A DNA stretch of 64,000 bases, taken from NCBI RefSeq assembly GCF_014698065.1, contig NZ_JACJSI010000033.1:1-64000 (forward strand). Reading direction: 5' to 3'. How positions within the stretch are numbered: position 1 is the first letter of the stretch; each line of letters starts with the position of its first letter. The translations under genes were made by a program, and so were the position numbers. The stretch is from Nostoc flagelliforme FACHB-838. GTDB taxonomy: Bacteria > Cyanobacteriota > Cyanobacteriia > Cyanobacteriales > Nostocaceae. Below the pieces are notes generated by a model that did not search any database, was not told where the DNA came from, and saw only the letters and a list, made by a program, of their open reading frames with translations. Of the stretch, positions 25,127 through 34,936 are shown piece by piece.

Positions 25127-27892
25127 TTAAATCGGAATTTGAATCCAGAATTCTGTACCTTTTCCTGGTTCTGATAGACAATTCAGAATTCCACCATGTT
25201 TTTCTACTACAATTTGGTAGCTAATTGATAATCCTAAACCTGTTCCCTTCCCCACAGGTTTTGTAGTGAAAAATGGATCAAATAAGCGCTTTTTAACGTC
25301 TTCCGCCATTCCTAATCCATTGTCAGCAATTCTGATGACAACAAATTTACTGTCTAAAATTTCAGTCCGAATTTTAATTTGTGGTTTATGACTTATTTCT
25401 TTACTGACCATTGACTCTTCTAAAGCATCGATCGCATTAGTTAAAATATTCATAAATACTTGATTAAGCTGCCCAGGGTAGCAATCAACTAAGGGCAAAT
25501 CGCCATATTCTTTAATGATAGATATATCCAAACCAATTCCATTATCTTTCCAACGATAATGTAAAATTAATAACGTATTTTCAATTCCTTCATGAATATT
25601 AACTAACTTTTTATCTGCTTCATCATGACGAGAAAAGTTTCGCAATCCTAAAACAATTTCACGGATACGATTAGTACCCATATTCATTGAAGACAGAAGT
25701 TGAGAAAGATCACTAGTAATAAATTCTAAATCAATTTTTTCAGAGAAATCTTCAATTTCTCTTTGGGGCTGAGGATAGTGTTGCTGATAAAGCTGTAAGA
25801 GAGTTAACATCTCTTGAAAATATTCGTTAGCATAGGTTAAGTTACCATGAATAAAATTAACTGGATTGTTGATTTCATGGGCAACTCCAGCTACTAATTG
25901 TCCTAAACTAGACATTTTTTCATTCTGGATCAGTTGAGATTGAGTTTGCTGCAATTTATGCAAGGTTTCGGTAAGTTTTTCAGCTTGAGTTTGAGCTTCT
26001 AAAGTAGCAGAGCGACTTTGAGTATAAAGTTGTGCATGATCGATGGCGATGGCTAGTTGATCGCAAACAGCTTGTAGCAGATTAATTTCACTGTTAGTCC
26101 AAATGCGATCGCCACTACAATGACTGCACACAATTGCCCCAATTTCACCGGAATTGCTCTTAACTGGTAGCATTAGTTGAGATGTGATACCAAATTCAGT
26201 TAAAAGTTCTTCTATATCATAATCGAGATATGATTTACTATTAATATTCTCGATGCAAATTAGCTCTTGAGAAAGAAGTGTTTTGGTTAAAAAAGTACTT
26301 TTTTGTAGTGGAATACTGCCTAGCATAGTCGGTAAGTTAGGGTTTCGTGCTTCATAGGTAATAGTCAGGCTTGGTTGGGATGGATGCGGTAAGTAACAAA
26401 GAAAGTAGCAACGGTCAATTTGTAATAAGCTACGAATTTCATTCACAGCAGTTTCTAGGATCATATCTAGGTTAAGAGAACTGCGGATTTGACTAGCTAG
26501 ACGCAGTAATAAAGCTTCCCGACGGCTGAAGAGTTCTTCTCGCGCCCAGATTCGGTCAATAGCTACAGCAATATTATTAGCAATCCAATTTAATAGGTTA
26601 TGAGTTGGTTCGGTAAATAATTGCTTACTAAATAAAGCGATTATGCCAATTAATTGCTGCTCTACTATTAAAGGATAAGCAGAAAATCGAGAAATTGAAA
26701 ATGTAGATTCGACAAGATTTTCTGAATGATTAATTGATAATTCTTGGTTAAAAACAGCTTGATGATTTTGAATTATTAAGCCAATAGTATTATTGACTAA
26801 AGCGATATGATCTGGGAAATCTTGAGTATCGCTCAAAGCACTACAAGTAATATCTGTGCAATGAACGCCAGCTTGCAATTGTAGCTGGTTCGTCTGTCGT
26901 TCAAAAGTCCAGATACAAACAAAGCCGATATCAAGGTATTGGGAAATAGTATTTGTACAATTTTGCAGAATATCTGTAAGTGTGCCACTCTGAGATAAAG
27001 CTAAACTGACTTCTGCACTCAAAACTGACAAACGCGATCGCTCCAATAAAGCTAACTCTGAAAGCTTACGCTGTGTAATATCTGTACGAATTGATACATA
27101 TTGATAGGGATTTTTATCTTGGTTCAACATTGGGGCGATTAAAGTATCTACCCAATAAAGAGTTCCATCCTTAGCTTTATTTTGAATTTCTCCTTTCCAG
27201 ATTTTTCCTTGGGCAATAGTTGTCCATAAGTTTGCAAAAAATTCTTTTGTGTGGTGTGCAGAATTGATAATTCGATGATCTTGCCCTAGAAGTTCTTCTG
27301 GAGAATATTTAGAAACTTCACAAAATAGGTCATTTACATAGGTTATTTTTCCAGTTCTATCAGTAATAGCTACCAGTGAATGAGCATTTAAAGCAAATTT
27401 AAAAGCTTCTAATTCTTGGATAGATTTTTGTAGCGCTATCTCATTTTGTTTATTAGCAGTGATATCACGAGCTACTGCATAAATCAACTTTTCTTCACTA
27501 AAACCAGTTGCATTCCACGATAGCCATTTGTAAGAACCATCTTGACAAAGATAGCGGTTTTCAAAGCTAATTGCATCCACCGACTTAGTAATATTTTGGG
27601 CTGCTGCAATAGTAGATTCACGGTCTTCAGGGTGAATAAATTCAATAAAGGGTTTAGCAACAAGTTCCTGAATTGACCAACCTAGTGTTTTTGTCCATAC
27701 TGGATTTAAATACTTAAAATAACCATCAAAGTTAGCAATACACAATAAATCTATAGAGAGTGAGAAAAATCGAGAGTATTTTTCTTCAGATTTATTGTAC
27801 TCAGATTTAACTAGTTTCATCAGCTTTTTAGGTATAAATCTTTTTTGAGCAAGGTTAAATAAGTTAGTACGTTTTTTACTGAAATTGAACAA
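25127..27892 (-). CDS. PAS-PAS-GAF-GAF sensor histidine kinase
   Basis: A cytoplasmic hybrid-input kinase of 921 aa. It has a PAS domain (about 38-150, FFSLSIDLLCIANFDGYFKY), a second PAS/PAC (about 165-275, AITDRTGKITYVNDLFCEVS), two GAF domains (about 290-450 and 465-620), a HisKA motif [14 protein letters not shown] (His near residue 670), N-box NILTNAIDAL, G1 IADNGLGM and G2 GKGTGLGLSISY. No membrane segment or receiver domain. The second GAF has Cys residues (IDRCYFLCYL), which in cyanobacteria may mean chromophore binding, though the usual context is not clear. The catalytic half resembles the defective neighbour, suggesting shared ancestry. The partner regulator is unknown. Confidence 0.92.
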   Translation of the reverse strand: MFNFSKKRTNLFNLAQKRFIPKKLMKLVKSEYNKSEEKYSRFFSLSIDLLCIANFDGYFKYLNPVWTKTLGWSIQELVAKPFIEFIHPEDRESTIAAAQNITKSVDAISFENRYLCQDGSYKWLSWNATGFSEEKLIYAVARDITANKQNEIALQKSIQELEAFKFALNAHSLVAITDRTGKITYVNDLFCEVSKYSPEELLGQDHRIINSAHHTKEFFANLWTTIAQGKIWKGEIQNKAKDGTLYWVDTLIAPMLNQDKNPYQYVSIRTDITQRKLSELALLERSRLSVLSAEVSLALSQSGTLTDILQNCTNTISQYLDIGFVCIWTFERQTNQLQLQAGVHCTDITCSALSDTQDFPDHIALVNNTIGLIIQNHQAVFNQELSINHSENLVESTFSISRFSAYPLIVEQQLIGIIALFSKQLFTEPTHNLLNWIANNIAVAIDRIWAREELFSRREALLLRLASQIRSSLNLDMILETAVNEIRSLLQIDRCYFLCYLPHPSQPSLTITYEARNPNLPTMLGSIPLQKSTFLTKTLLSQELICIENINSKSYLDYDIEELLTEFGITSQLMLPVKSNSGEIGAIVCSHCSGDRIWTNSEINLLQAVCDQLAIAIDHAQLYTQSRSATLEAQTQAEKLTETLHKLQQTQSQLIQNEKMSSLGQLVAGVAHEINNPVNFIHGNLTYANEYFQEMLTLLQLYQQHYPQPQREIEDFSEKIDLEFITSDLSQLLSSMNMGTNRIREIVLGLRNFSRHDEADKKLVNIHEGIENTLLILHYRWKDNGIGLDISIIKEYGDLPLVDCYPGQLNQVFMNILTNAIDALEESMVSKEISHKPQIKIRTEILDSKFVVIRIADNGLGMAEDVKKRLFDPFFTTKPVGKGTGLGLSISYQIVVEKHGGILNCLSEPGKGTEFWIQIPI

Positions 27893-28249
27893 CCATTTTG
27901 ATAGGATATATCAACCTAGAGACTCACTTAATAGGAGTTTGGGCGAAGACTGTTTCGCTTACGAATGAAAACGTAGTTAACTTGATGTAGAGTCAAGAAG
28001 TATCTACTAGTTTATACGGAGTAAACTAGCTAGCTATTGACTTATTTCTCTACTAGATAAAGGTTTCCCTAAAAAGCTGTAAAGTAAACATTTATATTTT
28101 AAATTTAAGATAAGAAGTGTTACGTAAACTGAATTAATCAAAACTATTATCTGTGATTTTTCTTAAACAGCGAAGGTACTAGTACCGCAAGGCGTAATTC
28201 GTAGTTAAGAATTAAATTACGAATTACGAATTACGAATTACGAGTTTTT
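27893..28249. repeat. Intergenic region ending in AATTACG heptamer repeats
   Basis: No gene. At about 28214-28242 the heptamer ATTACGA repeats four times in tandem, a classic Nostoc short tandemly repeated repetitive element. The same heptamer appears at 15801-15816 and 29741-29760. Confidence 0.75.
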
Positions 28250-29428
28250 TTAAGCAATACTCCCGCGCTTTCTGGCTTCTTTGTAAGAAGTTCCCACATT
28301 TTTCAAACCAGCTTTAATCATTTGTTGTTCGAGTAAAGCAAAGAAACGTGCTCTATCGCCACCTTTTACCACTGCTTGATTATGCGCTTCAGCAATCGCT
28401 ACAGGGTAGCCATATCCTTTTTGTACTTGTGCTAACATCAGTCCCAGTGCTTGGTCTAACATGGTTGCATTCTCCGCTACCCATGCCGGAACTTCAATCC
28501 GGGCGATTTCGGTGCCAACGTGGACGTAGCAAAAGTAAATTGTTTGATCGCCGTAGAGTTCGAGAATGGGTGAATTACTGCGCCACAAGGTACTGCGTTG
28601 TCCTGGTTTGAGCCGGGTTGCCCAAACAGAAGTATCTCGCAACTGTTCAAATATTTTACAAGGTACTTTTTCTAGCTGATTTGGGCAATAACTTTTACAG
28701 TCTGGCGCTGTGTGGGGACAAGCCAACAACCGTAAAAAGTTCATTGTTTCGATGCTGCGAGAGGCGCTAAGATAGCCCATTAAAGGAATTCGAGCATCAC
28801 GCATTTGCTGCCAGGCTTCTAAGATGGGGGGTAAAATGCGATCGCGTGCATCCATCGGCAACTGTTCCAAAAACCAGTAAATTAGCGAACCATCTACCAT
28901 CGCTAGCGCTGGCGTTTCCGCTTGCGCTGCACTACACGCAAGTTCTGCTAACACCGTTGTTTCTGAAGCAGTGCGGCGAAAACTCATCCATTCCTCGGTT
29001 CTAATTCCCCACTGCCGAGACATATATAAATCTTCTGAGCGATAAAAGACTTCTGGCAAACTATCGAGTAGCGGATGGCGATTTTGTCCGTAGTGTAAGA
29101 CAACTCTGCCGATATTTAGGAGATAACAGTAAGCAATTTCGTGATGGTTTGGGGCAATTTGGGAACCATCGGTAGCGATGACAGTATGAATTTTTGGGGG
29201 AACTGAGATATCGATACAGGTTTCTAGCGGTTCAATTGGGGTAGCATTAGCAAAGAGAATGCGATCGCGCCATTTTTCTTGGCGATCAATTAAATCTTGT
29301 TGAGACTCGTAAGCATTTTTTAGATGTTGTTGTGCTAATTCCAAACGCTGACGACTGGCAGCAGCTTCTAAAGTAAGATGCTGACTTAAACCCTGCATTT
29401 GTCGCGCTAGTTGTGTTAAATCAAGCAT
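28250..29428 (-). CDS. NurA-domain nuclease-like protein
   Basis: A 392-aa protein with the NurA nuclease fold. Seen: VIATDGSQIAPNHHE (about residues 82-96, metal-binding Asp), ALAMVDGSLIYWFLE (about 172-186, second acidic site), and the C-terminal ARIEVPAWVAEN ... GYGYPVAIAEAHNQAVV block with conserved Glu/His. The N-terminus is helical. In archaea NurA is a 5'-3' nuclease acting with HerA and Mre11-Rad50 in end resection; cyanobacterial NurA-domain proteins are little studied and no HerA gene is adjacent. It is flanked on both sides by heptamer-repeat DNA. Confidence 0.82.
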   Translation of the reverse strand: MLDLTQLARQMQGLSQHLTLEAAASRQRLELAQQHLKNAYESQQDLIDRQEKWRDRILFANATPIEPLETCIDISVPPKIHTVIATDGSQIAPNHHEIAYCYLLNIGRVVLHYGQNRHPLLDSLPEVFYRSEDLYMSRQWGIRTEEWMSFRRTASETTVLAELACSAAQAETPALAMVDGSLIYWFLEQLPMDARDRILPPILEAWQQMRDARIPLMGYLSASRSIETMNFLRLLACPHTAPDCKSYCPNQLEKVPCKIFEQLRDTSVWATRLKPGQRSTLWRSNSPILELYGDQTIYFCYVHVGTEIARIEVPAWVAENATMLDQALGLMLAQVQKGYGYPVAIAEAHNQAVVKGGDRARFFALLEQQMIKAGLKNVGTSYKEARKRGSIA

Positions 29429-29762
29429 AAAATTAAGTGTTAAGTGAGGAGTGAATAGTTATGAGTTAGGAGTTTCGCTAATTCCTAATTATTTATATTT
29501 TTTAAATATCTCGCTTATTTGCCATTTTCTCAGAAAATTAAAATAATTCGTAATTCATAATGACAGTCTCTACGAGATATTGCACATAGCTTGGTTTCCC
29601 GTAATAGATACGAATACTCGTTAACGTAATTCGTAATAGAAGAAAGCTAGGTATTTAGAGCGCAAAACGTCAAAATCACCAAGATAAACAATTATGTGCG
29701 AGTGTTTCGCCAATAATTACGTTAGCGTCTCGTAGAGAGCGTGATTACGAATTACGAATTAG
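29429..29762. repeat. Intergenic region with short repeats
   Basis: No gene. It includes GAGTTAGGAGTTTCG at about 29464-29478, related to the TTAGGAGTTAGGAGTT stretch at 2008-2023, and ATTACGA heptamers at its end. An interspersed GTCTCGTAGAGAGCGTGATT element lies at about 29727-29746. Confidence 0.6.
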
Positions 29763-30548
29763 TTAAAACCAAGCTGAGAAATCTTTGGCAAACTGAGAAA
29801 GTGATAACAACTGAATTCGCGGATCATTTTGGGCAACTTCCCTTTCTGCTTGGGTATTATAACCCCAGTCTGCAAGAAAAAGTTTCACATCCTCAAGGTC
29901 TGCTTGCTGTTGGACTAACTGTAATGCCTTGAGTCTATCTTCTACAAACCAGAGACTAACTGGTTTGTCTCCTGCTGACTGGATTAATTGTCGCAAAATT
30001 TCATATTTGGGACGCTTGACTTCTTTACCAAAAATTGCCTCTGGTGGTAAATTCACTCCTTCTTGTTGCAACAACTGCTGCACAAAACGCCCTTCTTTAG
30101 TTGTCACAATGTATAGCTTAACTCCACTGTCAAGAGTTAATTTGATTTTTTCTATTACACCCGGATAAAATCTATGCAGACTCAGCCAACCACCTAAATC
30201 TTTGGTGATCCATTCATCTCGCTGTTGATCTAGTTTCGCAGCAATTTCTCTTGCTTGTAGCTTGTCATCTAACAAAAGTTGTGGGGCGATGGTTGCCCAT
30301 TCGTGAAGAATGTTTTCATCATGAATTCCATTTACTAAAGCTTTGATTAAAACAGGCATTTCCCAACCAGTTTCAATCACAGGACGTAAGCGATAGAATC
30401 TCAAAGCTAAATCATCTGGTGGTGTGTTGTTAACAGACGACCAAATTTCACAGTAGGTATGCCACGCTACCTCAAAATATTCAATTAGTCCGTCGCAAAT
30501 CACTCCATCAAAGTCCAGGGCTAAAATCGTGGGACTACTTGCGGTCAT
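29763..30548 (-). CDS. HAD-family hydrolase
   Basis: Haloacid-dehalogenase-superfamily phosphatase. From the preferred ATG at 30548 (MTASSPTILALDFDGVICDG, 261 aa) motif I D-F-D-G-V lies at the usual distance from the N-terminus; the frame is open 16 codons further up. A helical cap follows, then motif II at LYIVTTKEGRFV, a Lys in FGKEVKRPKYEIL (motif III) and motif IV in LWFVEDRLKAL. The substrate is unknown; related cyanobacterial proteins are annotated only as HAD hydrolases. It lies alone, next to the repeat tract. Confidence 0.85.
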   Translation of the reverse strand: MTASSPTILALDFDGVICDGLIEYFEVAWHTYCEIWSSVNNTPPDDLALRFYRLRPVIETGWEMPVLIKALVNGIHDENILHEWATIAPQLLLDDKLQAREIAAKLDQQRDEWITKDLGGWLSLHRFYPGVIEKIKLTLDSGVKLYIVTTKEGRFVQQLLQQEGVNLPPEAIFGKEVKRPKYEILRQLIQSAGDKPVSLWFVEDRLKALQLVQQQADLEDVKLFLADWGYNTQAEREVAQNDPRIQLLSLSQFAKDFSAWF

Positions 30549-30704
30549 TGTTTTGAGGATTAAAACTGCTGTTGTCAGCTTACCTGACAAATTCAAATCA
30601 TGCAGTAATTTTTGTTAGTCTTTTATAATTTATATAATTTCTAACTTGCTAAACTTGCTCAAAAAGTATAGTGGCATTGTCCAACCTGATTTGATGTTGC
30701 TATG

Positions 30705-30977
30705 CTAACGAGGATCTACAGCAGGGTCACGATCAACTAAACGAATTTGGTTTTGCTTGACTACTCCCGTGATTAGTGGTAAATAGCGTTTAGCTGGGGC
30801 ATGAACTCCTTGAGCCGGAGAATCGTATTGAGACTCATGACAATCACAAATAAAGTGATTATTGTCAAGATCCGATTTAACCGTACATCCTAAATGGGTG
30901 CAGATTGGATTGATAGTGTACTCAGCAATCTTTGGCGTGTCTTGAATAATCAGATAATCAACACTACGGTCTAGCAA
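30705..30977 (-). CDS. Rieske [2Fe-2S] protein, N-terminally truncated
   Basis: A 90-residue Rieske domain with all cluster and disulfide residues: CTHLGC (Cys26, His28, Cys31) and CDCHESQY (Cys44, Cys46, His47). PetC-type proteins of the cytochrome b6f complex carry CPCHGSQY here and have an N-terminal membrane anchor and hinge of about 90 residues, which are absent. The only start is a TTG at 30977; upstream the frame stays open but has no ATG and no PetC-like anchor. It may be a degraded petC paralogue or a soluble Rieske ferredoxin. A degenerate C-terminus (DRDPAVDPR) replaces the usual tail. Confidence 0.6.
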   Translation of the reverse strand: MLDRSVDYLIIQDTPKIAEYTINPICTHLGCTVKSDLDNNHFICDCHESQYDSPAQGVHAPAKRYLPLITGVVKQNQIRLVDRDPAVDPR

Positions 30978-31386
30978 GCTTTTTACTAAAATCAGAATTG
31001 CGTATAGGTTAAAAAATCGCGGCGTGTTTTTATCCTCGCTGGAACTTTGCCATTAGTAGAAAAATGTTCTATCAGGATTCGTACTAACAAAAGTCGATTA
31101 ATATACTACGGTGCGATCGCAGTAGCATTAATGTACGTTTGTGTTTAATATAAATTCATTTTTATGAAATTTGCTTTTTCAAGAGTTGTTCCTGCAAGTG
31201 TGATTTTTAATTATTATTTATTTCTGAAGTAAGACGTTATTGGTAAGCCTCATAGCTAAAATCTAACTTAAGATATGTTTTTCATAAAATCTATTCTCAA
31301 ACTCTCTCTAGAGAAAGAACTCTTTATGCTTTTGATTTTTTATGATGTTGTTAGTCAAGTCACATTTTTTGATACCTGAAAGTGCC
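30978..31386. other. Intergenic region
   Basis: AT-rich DNA with one gcgatcgc site and no recognised gene. The in-frame codons upstream of the Rieske start (PRFFNLYAILILVKSL) are hydrophobic and could be a decayed anchor. A TCTCTCTAGAGAAAGA stretch at about 31302-31317 is a short palindrome in the promoter area of the next gene. Confidence 0.4.
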
Positions 31387-31719
31387 ATGAGTAACAATAA
31401 TCAAGAAAATCAAATTAATCAACCAGTAGGCGAAGAGCGGGATTCTCGTAAACCAAATGTAAATGACAGAAACTTAACCGCGAATCCAGGAGATAGAATT
31501 GCTGATCAGCCTCAATCAGTTGAAGAGAAGGCTAAACAAGCAGCTATTGATAATGTACCAGACATTACAGGCGACAATATTACAGTCCCGACTTACTTCG
31601 TTGTGGATGAACCCGATGGTGAAAAAAAGGCACTCCATCACGTTAAAGATGCTGAAGAGATTTCCGATGTAATTCGAGAAGCACGAGTTGACGAAAATGG
31701 AAATCGAGTTTGGTGGTAG
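31387..31719 (+). CDS. Hydrophilic protein, function unknown
   Basis: A 110-aa, strongly hydrophilic, probably disordered protein. ATG 31387 (MSNNNQENQINQPVGEERDS) is preferred over the longer frame from 31342 because the extension is hydrophobic and unlike the rest. The N-terminal half is Asn/Gln/Asp-rich; the C-terminal half (ITVPTYFVVDEPDGEKKAL, then VKDAEEISDVIREARVDENG) looks more structured and ends in VWW. I recognise no family. Its composition resembles stress-related small proteins of desiccation-tolerant cyanobacteria, which is only a guess. Confidence 0.55.
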   Translation: MSNNNQENQINQPVGEERDSRKPNVNDRNLTANPGDRIADQPQSVEEKAKQAAIDNVPDITGDNITVPTYFVVDEPDGEKKALHHVKDAEEISDVIREARVDENGNRVWW

Positions 31720-32815
31720 TTCTTTATTAAAGATGCAAAGACGCGGAGAAATTATCAAATAATCTCTCCGTTTCTTTGCGTCTCCCATTGATACCAATTC
31801 TGTATGAAGATGTGCCTATAGTGCAAGTAGTGCGAAAAATAGAGAACGTAAACACAAAGAGACTTGCCGCAGCCTTCCGCCAACGTGTAGCATCTCGTTA
31901 GAGAAGAGCGCCAAGTACGCCAAAAAATAAGAAATTGAGAGATTTGGCGCAGCTTCACAAAGAAACGGTATGAGCGCGTCTTTTTTGGTTAAGTTAGTCT
32001 ATTAATTTACGCAATTAAATAAAATATGGAAATTCTCGCAGGTTCAATGGTAATGATAAATGTTAAAAATATTTTTATCTGCATTGGAATGCGCTAAACA
32101 TTTCCAGAAATTCAATATGCCTTATCCTGAACCCTTGTAGAGACGTAGCGCTGCTACGTCTCTACATTCTTTTGACCAAATTTATGCTCTAAATTAAATC
32201 AGAATATTTAGTTGTATTAGCGTTTATTTTAGTCCGAAGTTTTTGCAACTTCGTTTTCTATTTCTTCTGGTAAAAACTCAATTTTTTGTCCGTAGTCTAA
32301 GCCTTTAATATGCTTCATCTAGAGGATAATGCATTACTTCCATTTTTCCATCTGACTTTTGTGAAGTTTCGGATTTATTGTTTCCAAGTATAAAAAAGAA
32401 TTAATTTATATTGTCAGCATCACGCAACATTTTGCTAACCAAATTTTGTTATCAGATACAAATATATAATAACTTAGGTCATATAAGTATTTTTACTGTG
32501 TCATAGAAAGAAGGTTGTGAGTGAGATTTACCAAGATTTACGCAAGAGCGATCGCTATAACTTCAATATTTTTTCATGAAAAATATTTTTTAGTGCTCAA
32601 AGATTAAATTTTCTAAGAAGTTGTCGCTTGTAGCTTTGACATAAAAGTATATAGCTTCAATAATATCCTTACGTAAAAATCCATACTTGGATACAAATCC
32701 TATTTGATTTTTGCCAAATATGCTGAGAGCCAAAACCTAATCCGGTTAGCTCTGAGTCAGCTTGGCTTTGGCAAATCAAATAGGTTCTATAAACTTGCAT
32801 TAATAGGGTTGCATC
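31720..32815. repeat. Repeat-rich intergenic region with palindromes
   Basis: About 1.1 kb without a convincing gene. Contents: an interspersed repeat near 31860-31925; a perfect 14-bp-arm palindrome at 32136-32166 (TGTAGAGACGTAGC-GCT-complement), a member of the CGTCTCTACA family; and a foldback at about 32698-32786 whose ends CCTATTTGATTTTTGCC and GGCAAATCAAATAGG are near-complementary. The same TTTGGCAAATCAAATAGG end recurs at about 51998-52015, so it is probably a small non-autonomous element. Confidence 0.6.
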
Positions 32816-33123
32816 ATGCTTTTCTCAAATTCAAGAACCAGCTTAAAAAATAGCAAAAAAAAAACAATAAACTAGGCACAGTTTTTTGGACTAATAGTAA
32901 CATTCTGATACTAACTGGGTATTTAATTACTCTATCAATTTGCACATTGATAACTTTATCTTTGTTATTGCCCTTATTCACCGCTATCTTATTTACTCCC
33001 ATTGGAAACTCGTACCACTCTACATCAATTCCTTGGATAGATAATGCATCGGAATGTGAACATAGTGGCAGAAATTGGAGCGATCGCAAGTGTTGGGATA
33101 AAGAACACGATCCCATGTTCTGA
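32816..33123 (+). pseudogene. Small membrane/exported protein gene split at a run of ten A
   Basis: ATG 32816 starts a frame MLFSNSRTSLKNSKKK that hits a run of ten A at 32854-32863. A -1 slip there opens a frame that continues to a TGA at 33121-33123. It encodes two hydrophobic segments (ILILTGYLITLSICTLITL, LLLPLFTAILFTPIG) and a conserved-looking tail NSYHSTSIPWIDNASECEHS, then a second Cys in RKCWDKEHDPMF. The tail is rich in Trp, Cys and His, as real proteins are. A longer frame on the opposite strand (32814-33152) lacks such features. Either a homopolymer indel killed the gene or slippage lets it be made. Family not recognised. Confidence 0.5.
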
Positions 33124-33260
33124 GATGGACACTTCACAAAGAGGGCATGCAAACTCTTCTGACAATTGCCTAATTTGACAAAACAGGCTAACAGTCTAGA
33201 AATTATATCAGAATGGATATGTAGCCTGTTGTTTGTCCAACCTTAAATCAACCTAACTTC

Positions 33261-34607
33261 GTGCGTAATCTGCAAGAAACTCATTTAAATCGTGCCCGCG
33301 CCAGTCTCAGACAAGCGCTGTCTTGGTATGGATATCTCCGCAAATCAGGACAGCTGTCATCTAACCCAGAATTGGTAGGTTTGGTAAAACCAGAATTGGA
33401 AGCTTTGAATGCCACACTCAACAAGCTGGATTCCAACGTCATTAGAATTGCCGCCTTTGGTTTGGTGAGTCGGGGAAAGTCAGCAGTTCTAAATGCCTTA
33501 CTGGGAGACAAGATTCTGCAAACTGGGCCCCTGAACGGTGTCACTCAATGGCCCCGTTCCGTGCGTTGGCAGCCGGGTGGTAAGGTGCTAGTAGAGTTAA
33601 TTGATACCCCCGGATTAGATGAAATTGAGGGTGAGTCACGGGCAGACATGGCGCGAGAAGTCGTGCATCAGGCTGATTTAATTTTGTTTGTCGTGTCTGG
33701 TGATATTACGCGCACTGAGTATCAAGCACTGCTGGAATTGCGGCGATCGCAAAAACCCCTGATTTTAGTATTTAACAAAATAGACCTTTACCCAGATACA
33801 GACAAGGAAGTGATTTACCAAAATTTGCAACAACTAGGTGCTGGGAATCCTCAAGCGAAACCTCTACTACCTGATGAAATTGTCATGGTGGCGGCGGAAC
33901 CAGCAGCAATGGAAGTGCGGGTAGAGTGGCCTGATCGGCGTGTCAGTTATGAATGGGAGACACCACCACCGCAAGTAGACGAACTCAAAGAGACAATTCT
34001 GAATATTCTCAATCGGGAAGGGCGATCGCTTCTGGCTTTAAATGCACTGATCCAAGCACGGGATGCAGAAGCCGCGATCGCTCAAAAAACCATCGACTTA
34101 CGCGAACAAGAAGCTGAAGATATCATTTGGCAATTTACCAAATACAAAGCTTTGGCAGTAATGCTCAATCCCATCGCTTTTTTAGATATCCTTGGCGGCA
34201 CAGTTGCGGATTTGGCTTTAATTCGCGCCCTAGCTAGATTGTATGGTTTGCCCATGACTAGCTATGAAGCCGGGAAAATTTTAAAAACGATTTTATTTAG
34301 TTCTGGTGGCTTGCTACTGGGAGAATTAGGTAGCAGTTTGCTTTTGGGTTTAAGTAAAACTACTGCTGCAATAACCAGTGGTGACAATCCCAGCAATATT
34401 ACTGCCTTTGCTGGCAGTGCGATCGCTCAAGCTGGTATCGCCGGTTATGGTGCATATTCCGTTGGCAAAGCCGCTCAACTTTATCTCGAAAAAGGCTGCA
34501 CCTGGGGACAACTCGGCGCTAGCAGCGTCATTCAAGAAATTCTCTCTCAAGTTGACCAAAACACAATTCTGTATCGTTTGCGACAAGAATTGGGAATAAA
34601 ATATTGA
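33261..34607 (+). CDS. DUF697-containing Era/YcjF-like GTPase
   Basis: A 448-aa P-loop GTPase with membrane-associated C-terminus. Seen: G1 GLVSRGKSAVLNALLG (about residues 67-82), G3 DTPGLDE (about 114), G4 NKIDLYPD (about 172), then helices and a DUF697-type hydrophobic region (about 290-410) with small-residue stretches such as SSGGLLLGELGSSLLLGLS. The start codon is GTG. Related cyanobacterial and plant-plastid GTPases act at membranes; the precise function is unknown. It is preceded by the split small gene 137 bp upstream. Confidence 0.88.
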   Translation: MRNLQETHLNRARASLRQALSWYGYLRKSGQLSSNPELVGLVKPELEALNATLNKLDSNVIRIAAFGLVSRGKSAVLNALLGDKILQTGPLNGVTQWPRSVRWQPGGKVLVELIDTPGLDEIEGESRADMAREVVHQADLILFVVSGDITRTEYQALLELRRSQKPLILVFNKIDLYPDTDKEVIYQNLQQLGAGNPQAKPLLPDEIVMVAAEPAAMEVRVEWPDRRVSYEWETPPPQVDELKETILNILNREGRSLLALNALIQARDAEAAIAQKTIDLREQEAEDIIWQFTKYKALAVMLNPIAFLDILGGTVADLALIRALARLYGLPMTSYEAGKILKTILFSSGGLLLGELGSSLLLGLSKTTAAITSGDNPSNITAFAGSAIAQAGIAGYGAYSVGKAAQLYLEKGCTWGQLGASSVIQEILSQVDQNTILYRLRQELGIKY

Positions 34608-34936
34608 GAATAAATAATAATTATTTCTTCATTGTTACCGTTTATAAGTGTTTATCAACTTCTATCAAACTCTTCTGACAATTGACTGACATTCCGAATT
34701 TGGGATGCAAGATTGAGGAAATGACCTCCTCTGCTAGTGACTTCAACTAGTGGAATTCCCCTAGCTTTCTTTTTGAATCAAAGATGACAAGAGGGTAATT
34801 CCCACTCAAATTTGCTAAAAAGATGGCGGTGTTTACCACCACCTTGTGTGGGAAGCCTATCTAAATTGGAAATGTGAGCCAGTCATTGAAAGCTCACAGT
34901 TAATATCTATCTCTGTAAATTAAAGGTAAAAGTATC
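34608..34936. other. Intergenic region upstream of CP12-like gene
   Basis: No gene. It holds a stretch with several short inverted elements (GTGACTTCAACTAGTGG; ACCACCACCTTGTGTGGG) that could be leader structure, and GGTAAAAG before the CP12-like start. Nothing more can be supported. Confidence 0.4.

Noticed and set aside
32814..33152. Minus-strand 112-codon frame
   Set aside because: Composition is poor, with a Phe-rich end made by the poly-A run; the plus strand gives a better protein.
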